The notes: generated by a model from the letters alone, not told the origin. 64,000 nt of DNA from Ascarosepion bandense (GCA_037127315.1 JBBBDQ010000399.1:1484501-1548500), one strand, 5' to 3'; positions 45,170-55,500 are shown, numbered from the stretch's first letter. Numbers and translations are program-made.

Positions 45170-45690
45170 TATTCACGCCGAAAGCTTCTATAGAAACATT
45201 TCAGTGTGTTTGGGTGTAAATCTTAGGACAGTGCAGAGGATTCGGAAAGTTAGATGATATATCCAGTTAATATCATGGTGTTTGGATGGGACGTTATAAC
45301 TCCGTTCATATTCCCACTGGGACTCACTCAGTACGGAGGCCTATATCAAATGGCTTGAGAAGGTAGCTCTGCACTGGGTCAAGAGGAAAACCATATGTCT
45401 GGCAACAGGACATAACACACAAGCAGAAGAACCCAGTCATGGCTGTCAAAAATTTGTACCACCAAACCTCCCCTTACATCGGGTCACCTAACTCCCCAGA
45501 CTGCAACCTCCTTGATTATTATATGTGGGGAGCAGATGAGCAAGAGACTAACAAGACTTCTTTTAACATTAAAGATGAACTGAAAACATGGAGTATGACA
45601 GCATTAAAAACTTAAACAAGGAGACTGTCCTAAAGAGATGCATGAGATTTGCAATCATCTTGGTTGAATAAATTTTGTCTTTCGTATTTT
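45170..45690 (+). pseudogene. Mariner transposase relic with internal deletion
   Basis: The N-terminal remnant (NISVCLGVNLRTVQRIRKV) is followed directly by IMVFGWDVITPFIFPLGL, LHWVKR, a WQQD-like region with HTSRRTQSWLS, a PNSPDCNLLDYYMWG-type motif (third catalytic region) and KDELK, LNKETVLKRCMRF. It has several frameshifts. The deletion between the HTH part and MVFG parallels the copy at 26705. Confidence 0.82.
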
Positions 45691-45732
45691 AAGATATTTT
45701 TCTGTAATTTATGAAATATATATTTTATTTAA

Positions 45733-46505
45733 TCATTTCATCCTGAGCAAGGCAGTTTTACTGCTACTGGTGTGCGAGGGGTTACATAGTGATTAGAAAG
45801 AGTAACAAGTTACATGGGGCGTCAGAGAATGAGTAAGAGAAGGATGAGAATACTGGTGTGATGAGAGTAGAGTAAACGGAGAAAAGAACGCGGGGAAGGA
45901 TGCGATCCAGAGAGATAGGACATGACAATTGAGCTTACATTTAAATGCTTGGAGATTGTAGCTGTCGGGGAAGCAAGTAAACGGAACGGAATTACACAGG
46001 CGGGACGTGCGAGCAAAGAAGCAAGAGTAGAAGTTGCGGTTACATTTGATTTGTTTCACTGAAAAGGGGTGGGACCAAGGTGCTAGTCTAGTAGCTCGAG
46101 TAAATTCATGCAGAGGAGGCACCAGTGAGCTAAGCTTGTGGAAGCAGAGGCCGTTAAAAAATTTATAGGAAAGACATAGGGAAGCCACATCACGCCGATG
46201 AGAAATTAACTGCTACTGAGCTACCAAGTCGGGATCGATCACTTTGCAGATTCTCCGTTGGATTTTGTCAAGAACCCCGACATGAATAGCAGGGGCAATC
46301 GACCAACTGTGACAGCAGTATTCAATACACAGGCGGATGGTAGATTTTTATATGTGCAAGATGAATTCAGACGAGAAAAAACTTTCAGGCCCTACAGAGG
46401 GAACCGACTTTCCTAGCAGCAAATTTATCTATGGATTCGATGTAGTCATTCCACTTGAGGTCGACTGAGAAATGTAGGCCGAAGAAGCGCAGTGTTTTGT
46501 TTCAG
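45733..46505 (-). pseudogene. LINE-A 3' region, long copy
   Basis: Minus strand from 46505: KTLRFFGLHFSVDLKWNDYIESID (aligns with NTLRLLGLTLSSDLKWKHYIESIT at 61255), KVGSLCR, the IHPPVY..LLSQLV region, HRRDVASLCLSYKFFNGLC, TRATRLAPWSHPFSVKQIKCNRNF, CFPDSYNLQAFKCKL. The 3' UTR ends at 45735. It has frameshifts but the C-terminal 131 codons are open. Confidence 0.85.
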
Positions 46506-46523
46506 AAAATGAAATGTCAGTAT

Positions 46524-46607
46524 TTTTGCCTAATTTAGACGGCAATTTGCCTAATTTAGACGGCAATTTGCCTAATTTAGACGGCAATTTGCCTAATTTA
46601 GACGGCA
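46524..46607. repeat. 21-bp tandem repeat, 4 near-identical copies
   Basis: CCTAATTTAGACGGCAATTTG occurs four times, all identical except the end of the last copy. 21 is a multiple of 3, so both strands stay open (LPNLDGN / LPSKLGK repeats). Confidence 0.93.
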
Positions 46608-46827
46608 AATGCATCCTGTGCATTTTGGGACTGAGTAAGGTTGGAGAAATTGAAGAAACAACAGCTTGTTCTCATATATTTGATATTTATGGTCAAAAGC
46701 TATTACAATAGGTTTGGGGATGATTTGACTCTCTGTATATGGTATAGCGGGTTTTAGCTGTAAATGTCTGAATTTTTGGAACTAACGAATGTCACATAAG
46801 CCGTGAAAATATCGTTAGAGTACGGAG

Positions 46828-47116
46828 AGGGTTGTGGTGCAATGGATATCGGCTCGGAATAAGAAATCGAGGAGCCGAGTTCGAATTCCAGTTGAATTCC
46901 CTGCATTTACTTAGGCGCAAATACCTTTCGGAAAGAGATTAATCCGTCTCTTTTCTCCAGTTATGGGTTAAATAGCCTTGACGCGAAAGCAGTCTACCGC
47001 AGAATGTAATTGCAACCTATTGCGTGATAATTTTCTGCCTAGTCAATCATGTCACTTTCAAAAAATGATCGCCCAAGCGTGTATTACGTACGGCAATTAA
47101 CTGATTGACTGACAGA
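46828..47116 (+). mobile_element. SINE-1 copy
   Basis: The A box TGGTGCAATGG and the B-box-like GTTCGAATTCC are present. The body has a ~25-bp deletion before AGCCTTGACGCG. It ends CTGATTGACTGAC. Confidence 0.83.
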
Positions 47117-47560
47117 GAGGGTGGCTACGTTTCATCTGTGAGAAACGAATGGCAAGTAATTTATCATCCATAAATCAAGGAGATGCTTTGGATACAATCA
47201 AGATTGAAGTTTGATCATGGTCCAGCCCAGGTATTGCAGCGATACTCCATGTATTGTTCTAATCTGACTCTTGTAAAAATTTATCCTGGCGCGGGGAGAC
47301 AGATATCTGCTAGGGCAGTACAAAGAACCAACCGATCATTTCCCCAGTCTCCTTTGCGATGGCTCGAGTTCCACGGAAGATTTTTAGTTCCAAATGACGA
47401 TCAAAGCAAAGAAGTAGCCTCATTGGGAGCACGGCCGTTCATCATGACTGGAGACAATGCAGAGCCTGCTCGGTGATGATGAAACATTACTAACCTGTTT
47501 TTTTTTGGTGTTGATGGTTATATGTTTCCCTTCATTGAGCTTCCTCTCACTTCATTAAAC
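47117..47560. other. No gene recognised
   Basis: A 97-codon plus-strand frame (47183-47476) has no motif I recognise and no partner in the window. Confidence 0.4.
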
Positions 47561-47561
47561 A

Positions 47562-47872
47562 AATATTATCAGTAGTAGTAGCACTAGTAATATTAATATT
47601 ATTAGTATTAATAGCAGTAGGAATATTATTAGTGATAGCAGCAGTAATAGTAGTAATAATGTAATTATTAGTAGTAGTATCAGTAGTAATGTCGTTATTA
47701 ATAGTAGTATCAGTCGTAGTAACATCATTATTATTAGTAGAAGTAGCAGTTGTAGTAATATTACTATTAATAGTAATAATAGCGGTATTAATATTATTAT
47801 TACTACTACTAGTAGTAGCATCATTATTGTTATTAGAAGTAGTAGTAGCAGTAACATTTGTGCATATTGTAT
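47562..47872. repeat. Low-complexity AGT/ATT trinucleotide tract
   Basis: About 310 bp built of TAGTAG, TATTAT and TAATAG triplets. The minus-strand Leu/Ile-rich frame over it is a translation of the repeat. Confidence 0.92.
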
Positions 47873-48165
47873 AATCAATTCCAATGAGGAAAATAACCAG
47901 AACGACAATGGTAGTTGTAATTCTGAATTACTTTATTCTCGTACCAGCGAGATACCAACACAAAAAATGCACTCGGCCCCTGAACACTCAGTTGTTCATT
48001 TAATTCCGGAGGAGTTAAATTATGTCTTCTCGTGTCAGCCCGTGTATGGCACCCATTATCTAAAGAGACATTTCACTTTTTTCTGCAAAAGTGAACAGAT
48101 ATGTAAACATGTTACGGAAATTAACGAAATTTAGCGAAACTTGGTTATAAGCAACCGACAATTTG
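47873..48165. other. No gene seen
   Basis: Spacer without recognised features. Confidence 0.5.
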
Positions 48166-48476
48166 TAATGAATTATTTTGAACATTATTTTTACCGATAC
48201 TCGTATTTAAGTAGATATTCTGTTTTTAATTAAACAGTATTGGATAGCCTCTTGATGGTCGGGTGGTCAAGACGGTACTAGATCAAATGGTATACTTCCC
48301 CTATGTAATAGGGGTCGCAGGTTCGAATCCTGCTGGGTAGCACACATTTTCGTCATAAAAATTTATCGTGAAATAATCAGGCCGGTAGATATAAATATAA
48401 AATACTGTTTAATTAAAAACAGAATATCTACTTAAATACGGGTATCGGTAAAAATAATGTTCAAAATGATTCATTA
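48166..48476. mobile_element. MITE-like element with 75-bp terminal inverted repeats
   Basis: Left TIR 48166-48240 and right TIR 48402-48476 are inverted, with two mismatches seen in 75 bp. Ends are TAATGAAT. The 161-bp centre holds a tRNA-like sequence (48254-48343). A second, internally shortened copy with the same TIR core and centre lies at 59703-59918. The structure fits a non-autonomous foldback/MITE that captured, or was built from, a tRNA-like gene. Confidence 0.88.
48254..48343 (+). tRNA. tRNA-like sequence with long variable arm (class II-like), in a MITE
   Basis: A box TGGTCGGGTGG (48256-48266), B box GGTTCGAATCC (48320-48330), a perfect T-arm GCAGG/CCTGC (48317-48321 with 48329-48333) and a perfect 7-bp variable-arm hairpin CCCCTAT/ATAGGGG (48298-48314) are visible. 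The length and long variable arm resemble tRNA-Ser/Leu. I could not draw a clean anticodon stem or a paired acceptor stem, so this is probably a tRNA-derived pseudogene rather than a working tRNA. Confidence 0.6.
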
Positions 48477-48512
48477 TATATATATAGTATTTTTGATTGT
48501 TAACTAACCGGA

Positions 48513-48877
48513 CGGAGATCCGAAGGCGAATTGGCATGGCAAAGGACGCGTTCCAGAAGATGGGCAAAATACTAACACACAGGAAAATCTCAATAGAAAC
48601 GAAGAAAAGAGTGCTAGACTGCTACGTGATGTCAGTTCTTCAATACGGCAGTGAATGCTGGACAATATCATCGAAAATGAGGACAAAACTGGAGGCGGCC
48701 GAAATGTGGTTCTACAGAAGAATGCTACGGATATCGTGGACTGAGCATGCAAGCAACGATGAGGTGTTGGAAAGAATGGCAACAAAAAGGAAATTGATGC
48801 TGAGCATCAGCAAGAGACAAATGAAGTTCCTGGGACATGCAGTGAGGAAAGAGGGCATGGATAACCTGATACTGTGA
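48513..48877 (+). pseudogene. LINE-B C-terminal fragment, open frame
   Basis: EIRRRIGMAKDAFQKMGKIL, SIETKKRVLDCYVMSVLQYG, SECWTISSKMRTKLEAAEMW, FYRRMLRISWTEH, KRQMKFLGHAVRKEG. The frame is unbroken for about 120 codons and ends at GMDNLIL, with no 3' end attached. It is the best-preserved coding stretch of LINE-B in the window. It is a fragment of an RT protein, not a full gene. Confidence 0.85.
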
Positions 48878-49058
48878 AAAGACCCGTGTCTCTTTGGCTG
48901 GTGTCACTGAAAATAAACTTTAACAAATGAAAAATGAATACAGGCATCATTTTTTTTCTTTCCCAAATTTTACTACACTACAAGGCCCAAGAACCACTTA
49001 AGTTAGGGAGTTACTGAATTGGCAATGTGATATAAACGTTAGAAAAAAAGCTAGAAAA

Positions 49059-49355
49059 TTAGTACATGGAGGATAAATAACGATTGAGTCTCGACTTGAA
49101 GAAATAAGAATTGTCGTGTTGGAGGAAGCAGCCACGTGAGAACCTGTTACACAAAGTAATGAGTCTTGATAAGAAGCTTCCTGACTGGAACATCCTTCTT
49201 ACCATTGAAATGATGGATGTGGATATAGCAAAGTAGGCTTTGAATTTAAAGGTCTGAACTAGTGACCAAAGCCGTCTTAACGCATGAACCCGATGGGCAC
49301 TTGCCTGGATATCCCACGAGTATAAAAACTCCATGCTTATGTTATATAAACCCAA
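49059..49355 (-). pseudogene. Possible C-terminus of another LINE
   Basis: A 98-codon minus-strand frame ends CNRFSRGCFLQHDNSYFFKS followed by RLNRYLS and a stop. The layout resembles the end of CR1/Jockey-type RT proteins (LWN-LP...F...FK..L..YL), but the sequence is not LINE-A. Weak evidence. Confidence 0.35.
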
Positions 49356-49397
49356 TTTTAAGAAATCTAAAGCTAGAAATTGCTACGAAAATATATG

Positions 49398-49540
49398 TCA
49401 TAATAATAATATGTCATAATAATAATATGTCATAATAATAATATATATATAATAATATGTCATAATAATAATATATGTCATGATAATAATATATGTCATA
49501 ATAATATATGTCATAATATATGTCATAATAAGATGTATTT
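49398..49540. repeat. Short tandem repeat of ATATGTCATAATAATA
   Basis: About eight imperfect 14-17-bp units. Confidence 0.9.
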
Positions 49541-49693
49541 CATTTGAGTTGATTCTCGGATAAAAAATGTACAAGAATTTTCCCTTTTGACCTAGAAAAG
49601 GCGAGAAATGGCAAGGACATTTTGAAAATAAATTATTTATATTGTTAAAATCTTTAACCTTCCGAGTATCTTTATTCTTCTTTTCTTTCATTT

Positions 49694-49696
<3 letters not shown>

Positions 49697-49724
<28 letters not shown>
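49697..49724. repeat. (CT)n microsatellite
   Basis: About 14 CT repeats. Confidence 0.96.
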
Positions 49725-49730
<6 letters not shown>

Positions 49731-50399
49731 TTCTTCATTTTGTCGCAATTTTGACAAAATAGGGGCTCGTTTAAAGCTCTGATATTCATTTCTGTTATGT
49801 CGCCAAGTATAATGAATAACTCAACAACAGATTCAGAATATAAGTTGTATTCCGCGGAAAGACGGTTAGCATGTACAGAAGTGATTAGTAATATTTACAA
49901 TAGAAAAGATACAATAGTCCAATCCGTCGTAAGACGTGTGTATACGTGATTACTTCCGGTACGCCACCGGAAGTGTGTCTAACTCTCGCACTGACTCACA
50001 AGTGACTCTCTACGACTCTTCACGACTCTGTACGACTCATTATTTAGTCGTCCCTCCCAGTAAGGGCAACATATGACACATGGTCAGTTTATATCTGGGA
50101 TTTCCGAGCATGAAAAAAATTAGATCATTGTATCAGGAAAAAAATGGTAAGTATCCTTCCACATTTCAACATCCAACCTTCAACCTTCTGATATTTAAAT
50201 TATGTCGTCTTCGGACGTGTTTGGCACAAGGCTATTTTACCATGCATCGCCGAACCCTACAGCTCTTCAGATATAGAAACTGATTTTGTATTTGTGTTTG
50301 TTTAAATATGTCATTTTCTTGTCTATATTTCAGCGATGAGGTAGTATTTACACTGTGTACATTATTCGTACTATTGTCTCCATCTTTGTTGTCATTTGT
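49725..50399. other. No gene seen
   Basis: A small local repeat GACTC-TACGACTC occurs at 49990-50040. Nothing else recognised. Confidence 0.5.
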
Positions 50400-50402
50400 A
50401 CG

Positions 50403-50440
50403 ACGTTTCGGCCGTTGTACGCTCCGACCTTCTTCAAATG
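50403..50440 (-). ncRNA. Hammerhead-like core, minus strand
   Basis: Minus strand: TTGAAGA (50431-50437; C3 changed), helix II of five pairs GGTCG/CGGCC with one wobble (50425-50429 with 50410-50414), then GAAA (50406-50409). Helix III is not clear. Unlike the other sites, this one is GC-rich in helix II. Confidence 0.4.
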
Positions 50441-50966
50441 CTAGGTATTTCAAACCTAACCCTTTATTACAAAATATTAGGAATTTCGAACCAAACCCTT
50501 TATCGCAATCACTGGGATATATCATTTTCATCCCTTGCGTAGAGTCTCTTTTGATAGTCATGAGTTAACTCTCTCTACTCCTCTGAATTACTTGTTCACC
50601 ACCGCTCTTGCCTGGTTTGCACTACAGCAGTTGTGAACAATTAAATAATGTAAACAATGTCATTTTCTGTTGAAGAATTACTTTCGTCATCCAATTTGTG
50701 TGAAGTGTTTCACTGATTAAAAAATTAGTTACTGCAACGAGCTAACACCATAAGTGCATGAAAGTGTATTTCACATGACATAAAGTGTATGAAAGTTTAT
50801 ATTCTTTATTACTTAAGCAACATTTTTCAGAGCAGGAATCTTAGCATAAATTTGCCATTTTTTTTTTCTGACACGTGTGTTTCCCGTAATTCTCTTTCTT
50901 ACCCACTGAGTTTTGCCATTTCATGAAAAAAAAAAAAAGATCATTGTGTCAGAAACATATTTTTTT
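50441..50966. other. No gene seen
   Basis: AT-rich spacer. Confidence 0.5.
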
Positions 50967-51460
50967 TAATCATTTCACCCCAAGCAAGGCATTCCACTGC
51001 CACTATTGCGCTTGGGGCTACATAGGGGAAGGTAAATAGAAAGAGTGGTTAGATATAGGAAATGTCAGAAGTAATAAATAGTTGGGTGGGTGGGAAGAGT
51101 GTTTGAAAGAATGGAAGCGAGTTAGTTTGTGAGGAGGTGTCTATTGACCTTACATTTAAACTCCTGGAGATTGTAGCCGTCGGGGAAACAGTCATGTGGA
51201 AGGGAATTCCACAGTAGGGAAGTGCGAGAAAAGAAACTGTTGGAGTAGAAGTTGCGGTTGCATTTTATCGGTTTCACTGTAAAAGGGTGGGATCTAGTTG
51301 CTAATCTAGTATCTCGTGCAAATTCGTACCTAGGGGGCACCAGTGATCTAAGTTCATCGGAGCAGAAGCCGTGAAAGTATTTATAGAAAAGACACAGGGA
51401 AGCCACGTCGCGCCGGTGAGAGAGAGGCTGCAGGCGGTCTGCTAAGTCGGTATGGTAAGT
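50967..51460 (-). pseudogene. LINE-A 3' end, GCATTCCACTGCC subfamily
   Basis: Minus strand, best coding copy of this subfamily: DLADRLQPLSHRRDVASLCL, FYKYFHGFCSDELRSLVPP, TRLATRSHPFTVKPIKCNRN, SLLWNSLPHDCFPDGYNLQE, FKCKVNRHLL then stop. The UTR ends at 50967. The coding frame is open for over 110 codons. Confidence 0.88.
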
Positions 51461-51669
51461 ATTTGGGTATTTTAATGCTGCTGAGTGAATTTGACCTTTT
51501 CTTGAAAAACATGTCAAAATGTATCGAAATCCTGGAAAAAATGTATATCTCATATTTATCAAATATTTGTGAGAGATTTATAGACTGATGATTACAACAG
51601 ATGCTTTAAACGATTCTTCAAAATCACAAGAGTCAAAGAATTATTTAATAATGTGAATTCCATTCAAGA

Positions 51670-51890
51670 CATAAGATCAATAGACACCTCCTAACACACT
51701 AACTCGCTCCCATTCTTTCAAACACTCTTCCCATCTGCCCAACCCTCATCCTCAGTATCCTTACCCATCTATCACCTTCCTCCTGATATTTCCTATGTCT
51801 AATCACTCCTTCTCTTTACCGTTCCCTATGTAGCCCCATGCGCAGTAGTGGCAGTGGAATGCCTTGCTTTGGGGTGAAATGATTAAAAAA
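51670..51890 (+). pseudogene. LINE-A 3' UTR, inverted partner of 50967
   Basis: The UTR from CACCTCCTAACACACTAACTC to GCCTTGCTTTGGGGTGAAATG, then A11. It is the same subfamily as 50967-51155 in the opposite orientation, 200-500 bp apart. Confidence 0.88.
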
Positions 51891-51910
51891 AAAAAGATCA
51901 ACTGACAGTT

Positions 51911-52240
51911 ATTAGTCCGGCAAAGGAAACTCGAGTAGCCACGTGTGTCCGGAGAAGGAAACTCGAGTAGCCACGTGTGTCCGGAGAAGGGAACTCGAGT
52001 AGCCACGTGTGTCCGGAGAAGGGAACTCGAGTAGCCACGTGTGTCCGGAGAAGGGAACTCGAGTAGCCACGTGTGTCCGGAGAAGAAAACTCGGGTAGAC
52101 ACGTATGTCCGAGGAGGGAAATTGAGTAACCCCGTATATACAGAGGATGAAACACGATTTACCATGCATGTCTGGAAGAAGGACCTCGAATAGCCACGTA
52201 TGTCTGGAGGGGGGAAGTCCAGTATCCACTTATGTCCGGA
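51911..52240. repeat. 32-bp minisatellite, ~10 units
   Basis: Unit GTCCGGAGAAGGGAACTCGAG plus TAGCCACGTGT. Five or six units are near-identical (51930-52085); the rest decay to the right. 32 is not a multiple of 3, so the minus-strand frames are artefacts. Each good unit has CTCGAG and CACGTG, both palindromic hexamers. Confidence 0.94.
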
Positions 52241-52914
52241 ATATTAGGTGAAAGGTTGTGAGCCTGTGGAACGCTGTCTTGATGTCCATACCCATCTTTT
52301 CTCATTGAGGAAAAGATCTAACATCCACTGCTGTAGATTTTTTTTATGAGAACAAAATTTCAGTATTAAATTGCCGTGGTCAGTCATACGATAATATATC
52401 AAATATGTCTGGACGATATACTGGTTTGCATGCACGGATTCATCAACTCAGTGAGTTTGCCATTTAGGACCCCTGTGTTCTATATGGCCTCACCTTGCTG
52501 GGAGTAAAAGCAGCAGAGTGTTGTCTACAGATTGTAAAGTACTTTTATTTGTTCAGTATCTGTATTCCTTCTTTTTTTTCTTTTTTACTGGTTCTACTCA
52601 TTGCTGGAATATAATGACATAATCTCTAGGAAATATTTTGTCGCCAAGCTTCTGTCTGACACATGATTGTCAGCACATTTTAACGCTGTTCATGATATGT
52701 ATTTAGAGTTTTGAGAAAATAAAACATGCACTGGATTCCTTATCAGCTGACGATGAATAGCAATTAAATACAAGTCGAGAGGAAAATGGATTGAGCAAAA
52801 ATATGGAAAACCTGAAAACAATCTTTCTCGCAATTCTTTAGAATGCCATGCCAGAAAGGATTAACAAAACAAGCAAGGCCCGTTATCAAAGAATGAGAAT
52901 ATCCTTGTTGACAC
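52241..52914. other. No gene seen
   Basis: Unique-looking sequence. Confidence 0.45.
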
Positions 52915-53283
52915 GATTCTTCTTGAATCTATGAAAACCAATCTTCAGAAAACTAAAGACAAATTTAATGAGTATCAATTCAAAACCAGGCGTATGTGTC
53001 CAGATACAAATTACAGTGACGTGAAAAACGGCAATGAAAATGAAAGTGTAATTCTTAATAATTATGATGGATTAGCAGAAAAGATACTTCTTGGTAAACC
53101 CGAGAAATTTAAGTTGGAAACATTCGCCCTTGTTCTTAACACTCTAATCATTGAACAGACAAAGGCTATTGGCCTGGGCACGACAGTAAACTGCATCCAG
53201 CAGCAACGATTTGGAAGTTTTGAGGAGCATGAAACCACCTCTTATTGCTATTGTTTTCAGATTCACCCAGACTCGGAGTGATA
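52915..53283 (+). pseudogene. Possible hAT-related coding fragment
   Basis: A 116-codon frame (ATG at 52931), hydrophilic at the start (LQKTKDKFNEYQFKTRR) and ending in the dispersed-repeat segment TTVNCIQQQRFGSFEEHETT. I do not recognise a domain. Its position 5' of the hAT C-terminal relic on the same strand suggests it might belong to the same element. Tentative. Confidence 0.3.
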
Positions 53284-53715
53284 GCATCTGTTAGAGTCCA
53301 AGCTATGAAAAACAAATAGTTTACCCTCAAACTGGGGCCAAAACACCATGAAAGCTTAAAAATAGACTTTTATAAAAATATATACATAAAAATAGACCTT
53401 TATACGAAAATATACATTTTTGAAAGAAAAATATTACCAACAATGCATTTTTGAAAAATAAAATTATAACCATAAAACATTTTTGAAAGAAAAAAATATT
53501 CTTAGCAAAAAGTTTTGAATACAAAAATAGAAGACAATTTCAGTTTTTTTAAATAAAAAGAATCAAAACAAAAAATTTTCATTCAAATCTGACTAAATCA
53601 ACTAAAACCGAACAATAAAAAGTACCTTAAAACCTCAACTTTTTGGCCACAGTGGTTAATATGCTGTTAAACAAAACTTAAACTCCGAACTCAAACTCAA
53701 ACGGTCAAAGGATTC
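53155..53715 (+). repeat. Dispersed repeat, partner of 10450-11075
   Basis: Same ordered blocks as the copy at 10450, including TTACCCTCAAACTGGGG, AAATATATACATAAAAATAGAC, GACTAAATCAAC and the ATATGCTGTTAAACAAAACTTA end. It is somewhat shorter than its partner. Confidence 0.75.
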
Positions 53716-53719
53716 ATCA

Positions 53720-55500
53720 CAGACGGTAAATTTGTTTCCTTTCTTCCGTGAATTAAAAAATATTGTTTCTAATGCACTAAAGAAAAAATGTGAACATCTG
53801 GTTAATATGTATCCCAAACACCTAATTTATGATGATCTATTAAATGAATGTGGGCATCTGGTTAATATGTATCCAAACACCTAATTTATGATGATCTATT
53901 AAATGAATGTGGGCATCTGGTTAATATGTATCCCAAACACCTAATTTATGATGATCTATTAAATGAATGTGGACATCTGGTTAATATGTATCCAAACACC
54001 TAATTTATGATGATCTATTAAATGAATGTGGACATCTGGTTAATAATGTATCCCAAAAACCTAATTTATGATGATCTATTAAATGAATGTGGACATCTGG
54101 TTAATATGTATCCAAACACCTAACTTATGATGATCTATTAAATGAATGTGGGCATCTGGTTAATATGTATCCCAAACACCTAATTTATGATTATCTATTA
54201 AATGAATGTGGACATCTGGTTAATATGTATCCAAACACCTAATTTATGATGATCTATTAAATGAATATGGACATCTGGTTAATATGTATCCCAAACACCT
54301 AATTTATGATGATCTATTAAATGAATATGGACATCTGGTTAATATGTATCCCAAACACCTAATTTATGATGATCTATTAAATGAATGTGGACATCTGGTT
54401 AATATGTATCCCAAACACCTAATTTATGATGATCTATTAAATGAATGTGGACATCTGGTTAATATGTATCCCAAACACCTAATTTATGATGATCTATTAA
54501 ATGAATATGGACATCTGGTTAATATGTATCCCAAACACCTAATTTATGATGATCTATTAAATGAATATGGACATCTGGTTAATATGTATCCCAAACACCT
54601 AATTTATGATGATCTATTAAATGAATGTGGACATCTGGTTAATATGTATCCCAAACACCTAATTTATGATGATCTATTAAATGAATGTGGACATCTGGTT
54701 AATATGTATCCCAAACACCTAATTTAAGATGATCTATTAAATGAATGTGGACATCTGGTTAATATGTATCCCAAACACCTAATTTATGATGATCTATTAA
54801 ATGAATGTGGACATCTGGTTAATATGTATCCCAAACACCTAATTTATGATGATCTATTAAATGAATGTGGACATTTGGTTAATATGTATCCCAAACACCT
54901 AATTTATGATGATCTATTAAATGAATATGGACATCTGGTTAATATGTATCCCAAACACCTAATTTATGATGATCTATTAAATGAATATGGACATCTGGTT
55001 AATATGTATCCCAAACACCTAATTTATGATGATCTATTAAATGAATGTGGACATCTGGTTAATATGTATCCCAAACACCTAATTTATGATGATCTATTAA
55101 ATGAATGTGGACATCTGGTTAATATGTATCCCAAACACCTAATTTAAGATGATCTATTAAATGAATATGGACATCTGGTTAATATGTATCCCAAACACCT
55201 AATTTATGGTGATCTACTAAATGAATGTGGACATCACAAGCTAATAACTTTTGATGAAAATCTTGAGACTCTTCCTGCACTATATAGAAAAATAATTTTG
55301 AACAAGTGGATGTTTGTATTTCCAAATGATGAATTTGCACTCAGAATGATTATATTCACGATAGTTACAAACCTCTACAGGAAAACATCCTTTTCACGAC
55401 TGAACTTATATAAATTTGCTTCGTAGCATAATAGAGCAGCATTGTTTGAACTGGCTTTCACTCGTGTGCATCGAAAATGAGATCCTATTCCTGAAGCTCA
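53720..55500 (+). pseudogene. hAT-like transposase C-terminal relic containing an amplified 20-codon segment
   Basis: Before the array, FFRELKNIVSNALKKKCEHL leads into the repeat HLVNMYPKHLIYDDLLNECG. After the array come HKLITFDENLETLPALYRKI, FPNDEFALRMIIFTIVTNLY, RKTSFSRLNLYKF, a stop, and then NRAALFELAFTRV. The last part fits the hAT C-terminal dimerisation region (FPN...ALR, VTN...RSFS-LK, a stretch, then LA-LS-E). In hAT proteins a LV-YP-DL--S---EL segment precedes it, which fits the repeat unit. I see no N-terminal BED finger or catalytic core. Inactive. Confidence 0.6.
53790..55236. repeat. 60-bp minisatellite, ~24 units, 420-bp higher-order period
   Basis: Unit ATGTATCCCAAACACCTAAT plus TTATGATGATCTATTAAATG and AATGTGGACATCTGGTTAAT. 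The first eight units include 59- and 61-bp variants. From 54274 on, units are strictly 60 bp. Cys/Tyr codon variants (TGT/TAT) run in the order C C Y Y C C stop, twice, and the two TAA stops (54725-54727 and 55145-55147) are exactly 420 bp apart. That is a seven-unit higher-order repeat. Confidence 0.95.

Noticed and set aside
47555..47908. Leu/Ile-rich membrane-protein-like frame
   Set aside because: Translation of an AGT/ATT trinucleotide tract.
48254..48343. A functional tRNA-Ser/Leu gene
   Set aside because: Boxes, T-arm and variable arm are good, but acceptor and anticodon stems do not pair cleanly and it sits inside a MITE-like repeat; kept as tRNA-like only.
51803..52229. Three overlapping minus-strand frames of similar peptides
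   Set aside because: A 32-bp repeat read in three frames.
54284..55147. Repeat protein of MYPKHLIYDDLLNECGHLVN units (147 and 127 codons)
   Set aside because: Interrupted by TAA every seventh unit and by 59/61-bp units upstream; best read as a minisatellite grown from a transposase segment, not a functional repeat protein.
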